From UBA1189 sp045612065 (lineage in GTDB: Bacteria > Bacteroidota > Bacteroidia > Bacteroidales > Bacteroidaceae): a stretch of 63,906 nucleotides of DNA. The notes below the pieces were generated by a model that worked only from the letters and a program-made list of their open reading frames with translations, searched no databases and was not told the origin of the DNA. Positions within the stretch are counted from its first letter, which is position 1. Each line of letters begins with the position of its first letter. Positions 41,959 to 49,569 of this stretch are shown one piece after another. The stretch spans positions 1-63,906 of the forward strand of contig JAZKYH010000011.1 in assembly GCA_045612065.1 (NCBI GenBank), given 5' to 3'. The position numbers and the translations under genes were made by a program.

Positions 41959-42336
41959 TTAATAGATGTTAGCAGCCAAACGTCTTACCTGCAATTCTTC
42001 TTTACCGAAATTTATTAACAAGCCTACTTGCAATCCCGTAGCTTTTAGATAGTTGATAACCTGAGATTCATAGGTGGAGTTTATTTCGCTTACAGCCTTA
42101 AGCTCTAAGATGATGGCATTATCAATTACAAAATCTGCAATGTAGTCACAATCCAAAATTTGTCCATGAAATTCTATTGGCAAATGCTTCTCACGTTCAA
42201 AAGGTACCCCTTCTTCCCTAAGCACTATAGCAAGGGCTTCTTGATAGACCTTTTCATAGAAACCGCATCCCAACTCGTTATGCACCGTATAGCATGCACC
42301 GATGACTTTACCTGTTAGCGTTTGGTGTAAGTACAT
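41959..42336 (-). CDS. GxxExxY protein (PD-(D/E)XK nuclease-like)
   Basis: Protein of 125 residues. GCGFYEKVYQEAL near 23-35 gives the GxxExxY motif; DCDYIADFVIDNAIILELKA near 62-81 carries the nuclease-like D...ExK core; the NYLKATGLQVGLLINFG end is also typical. The family is widespread, function unproven. It has a -7 box TACCTTTG (complement of 42354-42361) 17 bases upstream. It lies alone between 103-bp direct repeats. Confidence 0.93.
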   Translation of the reverse strand: MYLHQTLTGKVIGACYTVHNELGCGFYEKVYQEALAIVLREEGVPFEREKHLPIEFHGQILDCDYIADFVIDNAIILELKAVSEINSTYESQVINYLKATGLQVGLLINFGKEELQVRRLAANIY

Positions 42337-42361
42337 ATTTCTCCGTTTGTCTACAAAGGTA

Positions 42362-42660
42362 CGAAAAACACGTTTAAAATCTCGTATAAATTCACGTTGA
42401 TTTTGTTACAACAGCTATCACGTTACTTATTTTTGTCAACGAGAATCTAGACAGAACTTAAACACGATGTCGCTTGTTTCACTCGCGATTGTACTGCGCA
42501 TACACTCGGCATAGCCGACAACACCAGCGAAGCGCGTGAAAAAACATGTCTAAATTCATGTTTTAATTCACGTTGATTATTTTTGTCAACAGAATACACA
42601 GAACTTAAACTGTTTTTCCTTACAGAATGTTACTGTTTTTCCGGATGGTTGTCAACGTTA
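42362..42660. repeat. Right flank of GxxExxY gene, with 103-bp direct repeat
   Basis: 42451-42553 is the second 103-base copy. Before and after it, TTATTTTTGTCAACGAGAATC (42428) and GATTATTTTTGTCAACAGAA (42575) repeat the same flank words as on the left side. No gene seen. Confidence 0.9.
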
Positions 42661-42719
42661 TCGTTTTCGTCAACGTTTTAACTCAGACCTCCAAACTCTT
42701 TTGTCTTCTACACCAACCA

Positions 42720-43268
42720 TCAATAAATCAATAGCCCCACCAATGCTCCTATGCCTAATACGGAGAATGGACCCAGTTTTTTGAGGTATAGGGCAATGAA
42801 GGCGGCGAGGCAGATGACGAAGCTTTTCCAGTCGATGAAATTGTCTGGGGTAGCAAGGCTAAGGGCTGCAGTACCGATGAGTCCGAGCACGGCGGGGCGC
42901 AGGCCTGCCATCACACCACGAAAGACAGGATGCTCCTTCCAACGGTTATAGACCTTGGCAAGCAGCAATACGATGATGAACGAGGGCAGCACTACGGCAA
43001 AGGTGGCGGTGAACGAACCGAGGACACCCAGAAACTCCGATGCACCGGCCTTGGCCAGTACCTCGTAGCCGATATAGGTGGCCGAGTTTATTCCTATAGG
43101 GCCAGGGGTCATCTGCGAGATGGCCACGATGTCGGTGAAGGTGGTGTCGTCAATCCAGCCATGTATGGTGACCACCTGGTTCTGGATGAGCGAGAGCATG
43201 GCATAGCCACCACCGATGGTGAACATACCAATAAGGAAAAAGGTCAGGAACAGCTCTACGTATATCAT
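42720..43268 (-). CDS. Chromate transporter, second half-protein
   Basis: Protein of 182 residues with about five membrane segments. LFLTFFLIGMFTIGGGYAML at the start and AISQMTPGPIGINSATYIGY near 49-68 are CHR-family motifs. It is one of a split pair; two short CHR proteins work together in place of one long ChrA. The start overlaps the partner's stop by four bases. Despite the name, the natural substrate may be another oxyanion. Confidence 0.92.
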   Translation of the reverse strand: MIYVELFLTFFLIGMFTIGGGYAMLSLIQNQVVTIHGWIDDTTFTDIVAISQMTPGPIGINSATYIGYEVLAKAGASEFLGVLGSFTATFAVVLPSFIIVLLLAKVYNRWKEHPVFRGVMAGLRPAVLGLIGTAALSLATPDNFIDWKSFVICLAAFIALYLKKLGPFSVLGIGALVGLLIY

Positions 43269-43807
43269 ACGGCCTTACGATTATTGTACCAACTGATAAA
43301 GGCTGCAATCACGATGACGCATATCAGGATGTATATGGGTGACACGCTGAGGAGGCATACGAGAACCATCGACGCGATCCATATACACCACGACCACCAG
43401 TGCATCTTGGTGGCCTTGAGCATATCCATCATGGGTACGCCTATCAAGGCCACGACGACGGGGCGGATGCCCTTGAAGGCCTTGATGACGTAGGGGTTGT
43501 CCTTGAAGCTGGTGAAGAAGATGGCCACCAGCAAGATGATGAGGAAGGGGGGGAGGCAACTGGCGATGGTAGCCACCACGCTGCCCTTGGTGCCACGCAA
43601 CCGATGGCCGGTCAGAATGGAGATGTTGACGGCAAAGAGTCCGGGCGCTGTCTGGGCCAAGGTGATGAGGTCAACAAAGTCCTCATCGTTCAACCACTTG
43701 CGTTGTACGAGCTCGCTCTTTATCGCCGCAATCATGGGGATGCCTCCACCTATCGTGAAGGCACCTATCTTTGCAAACACCAGGAATATCTGCCAGAGAC
43801 TTATCAT
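43265..43807 (-). CDS. Chromate transporter, first half-protein
   Basis: Protein of 180 residues. IFLVFAKIGAFTIGGGIPMI and ITLAQTAPGLFAVNISILTG match the first CHR domain. The two halves are co-oriented and overlap by four bases, so are translated together. It is separated from the capsule genes by the GxxExxY element and marks the return to general genes. Confidence 0.92.
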   Translation of the reverse strand: MISLWQIFLVFAKIGAFTIGGGIPMIAAIKSELVQRKWLNDEDFVDLITLAQTAPGLFAVNISILTGHRLRGTKGSVVATIASCLPPFLIILLVAIFFTSFKDNPYVIKAFKGIRPVVVALIGVPMMDMLKATKMHWWSWCIWIASMVLVCLLSVSPIYILICVIVIAAFISWYNNRKAV

Positions 43808-43824
43808 ATTAAAGGCTGTTAGCT

Positions 43825-44195
43825 ATATAAAACGAAAACGAAAACGAAGACGAAAACGAAAACTTTGGCTTCGCAATGCATATCCATCCGGATGGCCTAT
43901 AACCTTTAACCGCGCGTAGCGCATTAACCTTTAACCTATAACCCATAACCTATAACCCTTAAAATGTTTTCGTCTTCGTTATTATCACACACCCCGGAGG
44001 CAGTTTTCGATAAAGGGAGACAAGTCTCACTCCTTTGTAAAGCTAAAGCTTCAGTCGTCGCAAACAACGTTCGCCGCCCGAAGGGGCCAAAGGCAACCGA
44101 CGCTTCTCTCGCGTCGGCGTCTTCGTTAAACGTTAAACGTTAATCGTTCATCGTCTTCGTCTTCGTTTTCGTCTTCGTTAAACGTTAACCATTAA
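43825..44195. repeat. Inverted hexamer arrays around heptamers and GACGC hairpins
   Basis: Left ACGAAR array (43831-43862), CATCCGGATGGCC junction, AACCTNT units, TTCGTC, CACACCCCGGAGGCAG junction, GGGAGACAAGTCTCACTCC hairpin, CCGACGCTTCTCTCGCGTCGG hairpin (44098-44118), GTTAAAC units, then TTCGTY arrays to 44180. No gene seen. Confidence 0.85.
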
Positions 44196-45761
44196 TCAAA
44201 ACTCGCTGGTGAAATGGAAGCGGATGTTCTTGAAGTCGATTTGCGCCATCTGCAACACGTAGCCGCTGTCGGCAAGGAACACGTCGCGGCCCTCGATGTC
44301 CTTGGCCATGAACTGGTACTTGCGCTTCTTGAAGGCTTCGAGCTCGGCAGGGTCGTCGCTCTCAATCCAGCAGGCCTTGTAGAGGCTCACGGGCTCCCAA
44401 CGGCACTTGGCGTTGTACTCGTTCTCCAAACGGTACTGGATAACCTCGAACTGCAACTGACCTACGGTGCCGATAATCTTGCGGCCGTTGAACTGGTTGA
44501 CGAACAACTGCGCCACACCCTCGCCCATGAGCTGGTCGATACCCTTGGCCAACTGCTTGGTCTTCATGGGGTCGGCATTCTCGATGTACTTGAACATCTC
44601 GGGTGAGAATGAGGGCAGGCCCTTGAAGTGGAGCAGCTCGCCCTCGGTGAGCGTGTCGCCAATCTTGAAGTTACCCGTGTCGGGCAAACCGATGATGTCG
44701 CCGGGATAGGCTACGTCGATGGTGCTCTTGCGCTGGGCCATGAACTGGGTGGGCGATGAGAAACGCATGGTCTTGCCCGAGCGGATGTGCAGGTAGGGGG
44801 CGTTGCGCACGAACTTACCTGAGCATACCTTGCAGAAGGCTACGCATGAGCGGTGGTTGGGGTCGATGTTGGCGGTAATCTTGAAGATGAAACCGGTGAA
44901 CTTCTCCTCGGCGGGCACCACCTCGCGCTCTACGGCGGGTGTGGGGCGTGGGCTGGGGGCTATCTCGACGAAGCAGTCGAGGAGTTCCTTCACGCCGAAG
45001 TTGTTCAATGCCGAGCCGAAGAAGACGGGGGCCACGGTGGCGGAGAGGTAGTCGTCGACATTGAACTCGGGATATACGCCCTCGATGAGCTCGAGGTCGG
45101 CACGCAGTTTCTCGGCCTGTGCCTCGCCGATGTTCTCCTCCAACTCGGTGCTGTTGATATTGATTTCCTTCTTCTCGGTTACCACCTGCTTGCTGGGGGT
45201 GTAGAGGTCGAACTTCTGCTCGTAGCGGTTATACACGCCCTTGAAGCGTGCACCCTGCTCGATGGGCCAGCTCAAGGGGAGCACGCTGATCTTGAGTTCG
45301 TCTTCCAACTCGTCGAGGAGTTCGAAGGGGTCGCGGCCCTCGCGGTCCATCTTGTTGACGTAGATAATCACAGGGGTGTTGCGCATGCGGCACACCTCCA
45401 TGAGCTTGCGGGTCTGCGTCTCCACACCTTTGGCGCTGTCTACCACGATGATTACGCTATCCACGGCAGTGAGCGTGCGGAAGGTGTCCTCGGCAAAGTC
45501 CTGGTGACCGGGGGTGTCGAGGATGTTTACCTTGTAGTCCTTATAGTCGAACTCCATCACCGAGGTGGTCACCGAGATACCGCGCTGCTTCTCAATCTCC
45601 ATCCAGTCGGAGGTGGCGCTCTTCTTGATCTTGTTTGACTTCACGGCACCGGCCACCTGAATCTGACCTCCGAAGAGGAGCAGTTTCTCGGTCAATGTGG
45701 TCTTACCAGCATCAGGGTGCGATATAATCGCAAACGTACGTCTTCTTTCTATTTCGTTCAT
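44196..45761 (-). CDS. prfC: Peptide chain release factor 3
   Basis: Protein of 521 residues, usual RF3 length. GTPase motifs ISHPDAGKTTLTEKL (G1), EKQRGISVTTSV (G2), DTPGHQDFAEDTF (G3) and YVNKMDREGRDPFELLDELE (G4) are intact. RF3 recycles class-1 release factors from the ribosome. The sequence is uninterrupted by repeats. Confidence 0.97.
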   Translation of the reverse strand: MNEIERRRTFAIISHPDAGKTTLTEKLLLFGGQIQVAGAVKSNKIKKSATSDWMEIEKQRGISVTTSVMEFDYKDYKVNILDTPGHQDFAEDTFRTLTAVDSVIIVVDSAKGVETQTRKLMEVCRMRNTPVIIYVNKMDREGRDPFELLDELEDELKISVLPLSWPIEQGARFKGVYNRYEQKFDLYTPSKQVVTEKKEININSTELEENIGEAQAEKLRADLELIEGVYPEFNVDDYLSATVAPVFFGSALNNFGVKELLDCFVEIAPSPRPTPAVEREVVPAEEKFTGFIFKITANIDPNHRSCVAFCKVCSGKFVRNAPYLHIRSGKTMRFSSPTQFMAQRKSTIDVAYPGDIIGLPDTGNFKIGDTLTEGELLHFKGLPSFSPEMFKYIENADPMKTKQLAKGIDQLMGEGVAQLFVNQFNGRKIIGTVGQLQFEVIQYRLENEYNAKCRWEPVSLYKACWIESDDPAELEAFKKRKYQFMAKDIEGRDVFLADSGYVLQMAQIDFKNIRFHFTSEF

Positions 45762-45779
45762 GTTTGTTCTTGTTTATAT

Positions 45780-46000
45780 TTATCTTCTTCTTTCGTGCAT
45801 TCCTTCGGTGTCATTTCGAGCATGGCGAGAAATCCCGCGCTGGGACTATGCCCATGAGACTTTGCGAGATCCTTGCTTTTCCCTTTGGCTTTGGCCAAGG
45901 CTGCCGCCCTCGGCCAGCGACCTAAAGGTTCGCTACGCTCTGGATGACAGAGACGAAGGGATTCGTCAACCAACAGACAACAGCCAAGAGCTCGCGACTC
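45780..46000. repeat. Dispersed TTTCGAGCATGGCGAGAAATC / GCGACCTAAAGG elements
   Basis: Gene-free. Contains TGTCATTTCGAGCATGGCG (45808), TTTGCGAGATCCTTG (45861), GCGACCTAAAGGTTCGC (45917-45933) and GCTCTGGATGAC, words shared with 2281, 32895 and 33060, plus a short GACAACA array near 45970. Confidence 0.7.
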
Positions 46001-46002
46001 CG

Positions 46003-46548
46003 TCACTCCTCCAAATCCAACTCTCCGGCGCGGTCTTTGGCGTAGTAGTCTGAGAGCAGGCCCACGAACTTCACGATGTCGGCCAGGGCCGTGGTCGTCT
46101 CCTTGCTCACCTCCTTGCGTTGCAGGCGCAGCATCCATACACCGTAGAGTGCATCGAAGCAGTTCTCCATCTCGGGCTTCTCCTGTCCGCCCTTGGCACG
46201 CAGTTCCACGATGAAGGGCAGCGCCTTGTAGTAGGCTGCCTGGTAGAAGGGGAATTTCGATGAGTGCATCAGACGGATGTGCAGGTCGGTGAGGGCGATG
46301 ATGATGTTCTTGTTTATCTGCAGGTGGCCGTTCTGCTCCACCCCTTCGAGACGCATCATCTCCACGAGGTTGGCATACCATTCGGTAAGTTCCCCGTGTT
46401 GCTCTTCGGACAGGTTATATGCCGCCACTACCGTCTGCTCCAGGCGGTCGATGTCGCATCCGTTGGCACGTATCAGGTCCTCCACCTGCCACATATAGAG
46501 CAGGTATTCCGATATGCTCTGTTCTCTCAGTTTCTTTGCTATATACAT
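46003..46548 (-). CDS. DUF4924 family protein
   Basis: About 181 residues from MYIAKKLREQSISEYLLYMW. VEDLIRANGCDID, then a helical body, and FPFYQAAYYKALPFIVELRA near 98-117, recall the conserved Bacteroidetes DUF4924 family of unknown function. An upstream in-frame start at 46698 lies before the promoter box at 46568 and runs through repeats, so was rejected. No membrane segment. Confidence 0.78.
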   Translation of the reverse strand: MYIAKKLREQSISEYLLYMWQVEDLIRANGCDIDRLEQTVVAAYNLSEEQHGELTEWYANLVEMMRLEGVEQNGHLQINKNIIIALTDLHIRLMHSSKFPFYQAAYYKALPFIVELRAKGGQEKPEMENCFDALYGVWMLRLQRKEVSKETTTALADIVKFVGLLSDYYAKDRAGELDLEE

Positions 46549-46567
46549 CCTTTTCGCTTTGAAACTG

Positions 46568-46575
46568 CAAAGGTA
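46568..46575 (-). promoter_or_regulatory. -7 box of the DUF4924 gene
   Basis: TACCTTTG on the minus strand, 19 bases before the ATG. The surrounding GTACGAATAAG word is repeated at 46651-46664. Confidence 0.65.
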
Positions 46576-46579
46576 CGAA

Positions 46580-46800
46580 TAAGTGAGCGAAACAACAAGT
46601 TTACTTGTATGTTTCTCTGCGAACGAGAGTATCTTCACGGCTTGCCGTAAAGGTACGAATAAGCGAGTAAAATACCAAGTTTCAACGAGCGAGAGCAATG
46701 TAAAATGCTTGCATTTTCTTTTGCCGAGCGAGGCCGAAACTCAATACAATTAAGTTTACTTGGGTATTTTGCAACGAGCACGATGTTAGCTTCTTGGAGT
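46580..46800. repeat. Cluster of AAGTnnACTT palindromes
   Basis: Three or four short palindromes, among them ACAAGTTTACTTGT (46595), ATGCTTGCATT (46703) and TTAAGTTTACTTGGG (46750), separated by CGAGCGAG words. They look like degraded relatives of the REP-like element near 2581 and 49348. Confidence 0.6.
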
Positions 46801-46862
46801 ATCCAAGTGCTAAGGTGAGTCTTACTAATCGCTCAACAAAAGGAGACTTTCTCGGTTAAATG

Positions 46863-46894
46863 TTTGGAGGGTAGTGAAATATTATCTAATTTCG
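46863..46894 (+). promoter_or_regulatory. Promoter of ssrA
   Basis: TTTG (46863-46866), 20 bases, TAATTTCG (46887-46894), placing the start a few bases before the mature tmRNA end at 46909. Confidence 0.8.
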
Positions 46895-46908
46895 CACCCA
46901 AAATCATC

Positions 46909-47305
46909 GGGGTTGACTGGATTTGACAGCGGGCCGAGATGGTATGTAAGCATGCAGTGCGTTGCTTGGTTAGCACTTTAATATCAATCATGCGAAAGAT
47001 TAATTGGCGAAAACAATTACGCTCTCGCTGCCTAATCGAAGCACAGTAGATTGGCTTTATTTCGGCACAAGGTGCTGAAACGAGACATCACCCGAACGCT
47101 CTGTTTCCGAAGCTCGTCGATATGGTGGTGCAGCAAACTCGGAGATAGTCTCTGGCGGCCTCGCGTCATGGGCGAAACTTTAGAGGATAAGGTGCAAGTT
47201 GGTGGCTTTGGTCTTGCTTGCGCACGAAAACCGAAGGCAAAGATAAGCATGTAGAAAGCATATGATTTCCTCGTTTGGACGAGGGTTCGATTCCCTCCAG
47301 CTCCA
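46909..47305 (+). ncRNA. ssrA: Transfer-messenger RNA
   Basis: The 5' end GGGGTTGACTGGATTTGACA pairs with CAGCTCC at 47298-47304 to make the tRNA-like acceptor, and GGACGAGGGTTCGATTCCCTC forms the T-arm. The tag frame starts at 47006: GGC GAA AAC AAT TAC GCT CTC GCT GCC TAA, giving GENNYALAA after the first alanine. About 397 nt. CCA is not encoded (the acceptor is followed by ACTCCG), so it must be added afterwards. One-piece form. tmRNA rescues stalled ribosomes with SmpB. Confidence 0.97.
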
Positions 47306-47318
47306 CTCCGTAACACGC

Positions 47319-47350
47319 AAAAGGACAGACCGAAAGGCTGTCCTTTTTGT
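47319..47350 (+). terminator. Terminator of ssrA
   Basis: AAAAGGACAG and CTGTCCTTTTT around ACCGAAAGG, 14 bases after the tmRNA end. Confidence 0.92.
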
Positions 47351-47415
47351 TGTTTAGGGGGTAGCTATAAAGGTTCTTCAATTCTCACTATGCATCTCCT
47401 GTGAGGATAGAACTG

Positions 47416-48426
47416 TTATATGAATCTGAGCATTGGGTATTTTCCTGCATAGCGATTACGGATTTTTTCGATAGCCATTGATGTGCCTAGCGATATGATG
47501 AATGCGCTAATGAATGTGGCAAATTTACCAAAGACTCCCATCTTTGTGAATAACGGACCTAATAAAACAATTAAGGGAAAGTGGATACACATCAAACGTA
47601 ATGAATGTTTCCCAACAAATGCTAAAAAATGTGTGATCTTGTTATTGCTTAACTTAAGTATCTCGCTATACAATATAGTAAATATAATGGAAAGCATGAA
47701 GTATAGGAAGATGCTTAGAGTGCCAAGATTTCCATAGTAGCCAACGGATAGGTTTACTCTTCCGTTGTATGTGACAATGGTGATATATATGCCAAGAAGA
47801 ATAAATAGTGTGGCAAAATATTTGAATCTCTTTCTGTAAACCGTTGTGGCATACGATGAAAATTTATAACCCACGATTATGAATAACGCGCACAGAAACG
47901 AAGTGTCTATACTCCATGGTAGTAATACCCCTATATCATGAAGGGCTATTGTTGCTGCAATATATAGTGCTATGCATACATTCCTGTGTGTGGCTTTTTT
48001 AAGATTAACATAGCTGTAGAACCAAGTATATGCCATAAACATGGCCGTCAAGAACCAGAGTGGAGATGTGGTACGAAGTAGAAATGTGTTGTTGGCGTGT
48101 TGTAGCGGATAGATGGCATAACGGGAATACAATAACCCTATCCACTCATTTGTGGAATTGCGAACTAATCCTGTTATGGAAAATAAAAAGGTTATCACAA
48201 CGCCGTAAAAAATATAAGGAATCAGAAGGCGCATGGCCTTCTTCTTGATGGCAGGGCCAAAGGCTTCTTTCTTGGTGGTATATCCCGACAAGATAAAAAA
48301 CATGGCCATATAACCTGTGGCTAATAATTTCAGTAGCTTAGGGTATGCTATGGAGAGAGGGGAATGTGTCGCAATGACTAATATTATTCCCAATCCCTTC
48401 AAAGAGTCAATCCATTGATATCTCAT
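47416..48426 (-). CDS. Acyltransferase-3 family membrane protein
   Basis: Protein of 336 residues, about ten membrane segments. MRYQWIDSLKGLGIILVIAT (family His follows), YMAMFFILSGYTTKKEAFG, and the C-terminal GKHSLRLMCIHFPLIVL. AT-rich against GC-rich neighbours, so it was probably acquired separately; it lies right after ssrA, a favoured integration site, though no integrase or att copy was recognised. Likely modifies a surface glycan. Confidence 0.9.
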   Translation of the reverse strand: MRYQWIDSLKGLGIILVIATHSPLSIAYPKLLKLLATGYMAMFFILSGYTTKKEAFGPAIKKKAMRLLIPYIFYGVVITFLFSITGLVRNSTNEWIGLLYSRYAIYPLQHANNTFLLRTTSPLWFLTAMFMAYTWFYSYVNLKKATHRNVCIALYIAATIALHDIGVLLPWSIDTSFLCALFIIVGYKFSSYATTVYRKRFKYFATLFILLGIYITIVTYNGRVNLSVGYYGNLGTLSIFLYFMLSIIFTILYSEILKLSNNKITHFLAFVGKHSLRLMCIHFPLIVLLGPLFTKMGVFGKFATFISAFIISLGTSMAIEKIRNRYAGKYPMLRFI

Positions 48427-48454
48427 AGGTTGTATGCGTATCGTGTTTGACTCT

Positions 48455-49306
48455 TCACTCTTTACTATGATACTTGATAAGTCCTTCCATGGGGCTCTTC
48501 ATGATTGTTCCCAGTTCCATGCCGAGGCTTTCGGCAGCCTCCTTGAGTTCGGCGGAGAAGGCGTTGGCGATGGAGCCCACGAAGTGGATGCGCAGCCAGG
48601 GGCGGCGGTATTGCTTGACGTTGCGCACGAAGAAGTCGGTGAAGCTCTCGACAAGCAATTTGTGCACCTCGGGCACCTCGCGGTGCTTCGAGAGGAAGGG
48701 GGTGAGGCTGGCCAGGAAACGGTTGGCCAAGGGCTGGCGGTAGACCTTCTCCAAGATAATCTCTTGCGTGAGCTGGTACTCGGCGAGGAACTCGTCGCGG
48801 ATAGCCTCGGGGAGCTGGTTCTTGAGGCAGTCGCCCACGAGGTGGCGCCCCAGCACGGCGCTGCTGCCCTCGTCGCCGAGGATATAGCCGAGGGGAGGGG
48901 TGTTGGCAATGATTTCCTTGCCATCGTAGAGGCACGAGTTGGAGCCGGTGCCCAGCACGCAGGCGATGCCCTCCTCGTGTCCGCAGAGGGCGCGGGCAGC
49001 ACCCAAGAGGTCGCTGTGGACGGTGATGTCTTCTGCTCCCAATACCTGGTGCAACGCCTCCTTGATGCGGTTGCAGGCGGTCTCGTTGGCACAGCCTGAA
49101 CCGTAGAAGGTGATTTTGAACTGTGCGCCTTGAGCAATGAGTTGCGAACTTTGGGGGAGTAGCTCCTCGCGGAGGACGGCCTCGATGGCCTCCTCGGTTT
49201 GGTGGTAGGGGTTGATACCCTGAGTCTGTATGTTACTTAGGATGGTGCTTCCGTTGCAAAGACACCAGTCGGTCTTGGTAGATCCGCTATCGGCAATGAG
49301 GTACAT
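48455..49306 (-). CDS. BadF/BadG-type sugar kinase (N-acetylhexosamine kinase-like)
   Basis: Protein of 283 residues. ADSGSTKTDWCLCNGS (phosphate 1 loop) at the N-terminus, ACVLGTGSNSCLYDG near 114-128 and LGYILGDEGSSAVLGRHLVG near 138-157 are typical of the family containing GlcNAc and MurNAc kinases such as MurK. Residues near 52-62 (QSSQLIAQGAQ) seem derived from GCTCANN-type units. Its neighbour is an AmgK-RapZ-like fusion, which supports a role in salvage of cell-wall amino sugars. Confidence 0.85.
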   Translation of the reverse strand: MYLIADSGSTKTDWCLCNGSTILSNIQTQGINPYHQTEEAIEAVLREELLPQSSQLIAQGAQFKITFYGSGCANETACNRIKEALHQVLGAEDITVHSDLLGAARALCGHEEGIACVLGTGSNSCLYDGKEIIANTPPLGYILGDEGSSAVLGRHLVGDCLKNQLPEAIRDEFLAEYQLTQEIILEKVYRQPLANRFLASLTPFLSKHREVPEVHKLLVESFTDFFVRNVKQYRRPWLRIHFVGSIANAFSAELKEAAESLGMELGTIMKSPMEGLIKYHSKE

Positions 49307-49319
49307 ATGGGGTTGTGAG

Positions 49320-49568
49320 TTTAGTGTGTAGTGTGTAGTGTGTAGGGTTTAACAACTGCGTTGTTGAACTTTGGCTGCGCTCGCTGAGCGATTTATAAGT
49401 GTACTTACATCGCGCTCGCTAGCACAAACCTTAGTGTTTAGGGTGTAGTGTTTAACAATTTCATTGTTGAGCTTTGGCTGCACCTCAGCATAATTCAAGT
49501 TTGCTTGATTCTGCATTCGGTTTGCACAAACCTTAGTGTTTAGAGTTTTCGTCTTCGTTTTCGTCTTC
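49320..49568. repeat. Two tandem REP-like elements within GTKTAGN arrays
   Basis: Copy 1 at 49348-49431 and copy 2 at 49451-49532 share: TTTAACAA hairpin with GTTGTT, GAACTTTGGCTGC or GAGCTTTGGCTGC, a variable palindrome (TAAGTGTACTTA; TTCAAGTTTGCTTGA), and AGCACAAACCTTAGTGTTTAG or similar. A TTCGTY array follows. Arms differ but still pair. Confidence 0.88.
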
Positions 49569-49569
49569 G

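Noticed and set aside
45758..46381. 207-codon frame on the minus strand
   Set aside because: Covers a repeat-rich gap and the wrong frame of the DUF4924 gene.
47032..47316. 94-codon frame on the minus strand
   Set aside because: Lies entirely over ssrA, whose structure and tag are clear.
47306..48430. Genomic island integrated at ssrA
   Set aside because: No integrase and no second copy of the ssrA end were recognised within the window.
48434..49099. 221-codon frame on the plus strand
   Set aside because: Antisense of the BadF-type kinase, whose motifs are clear.
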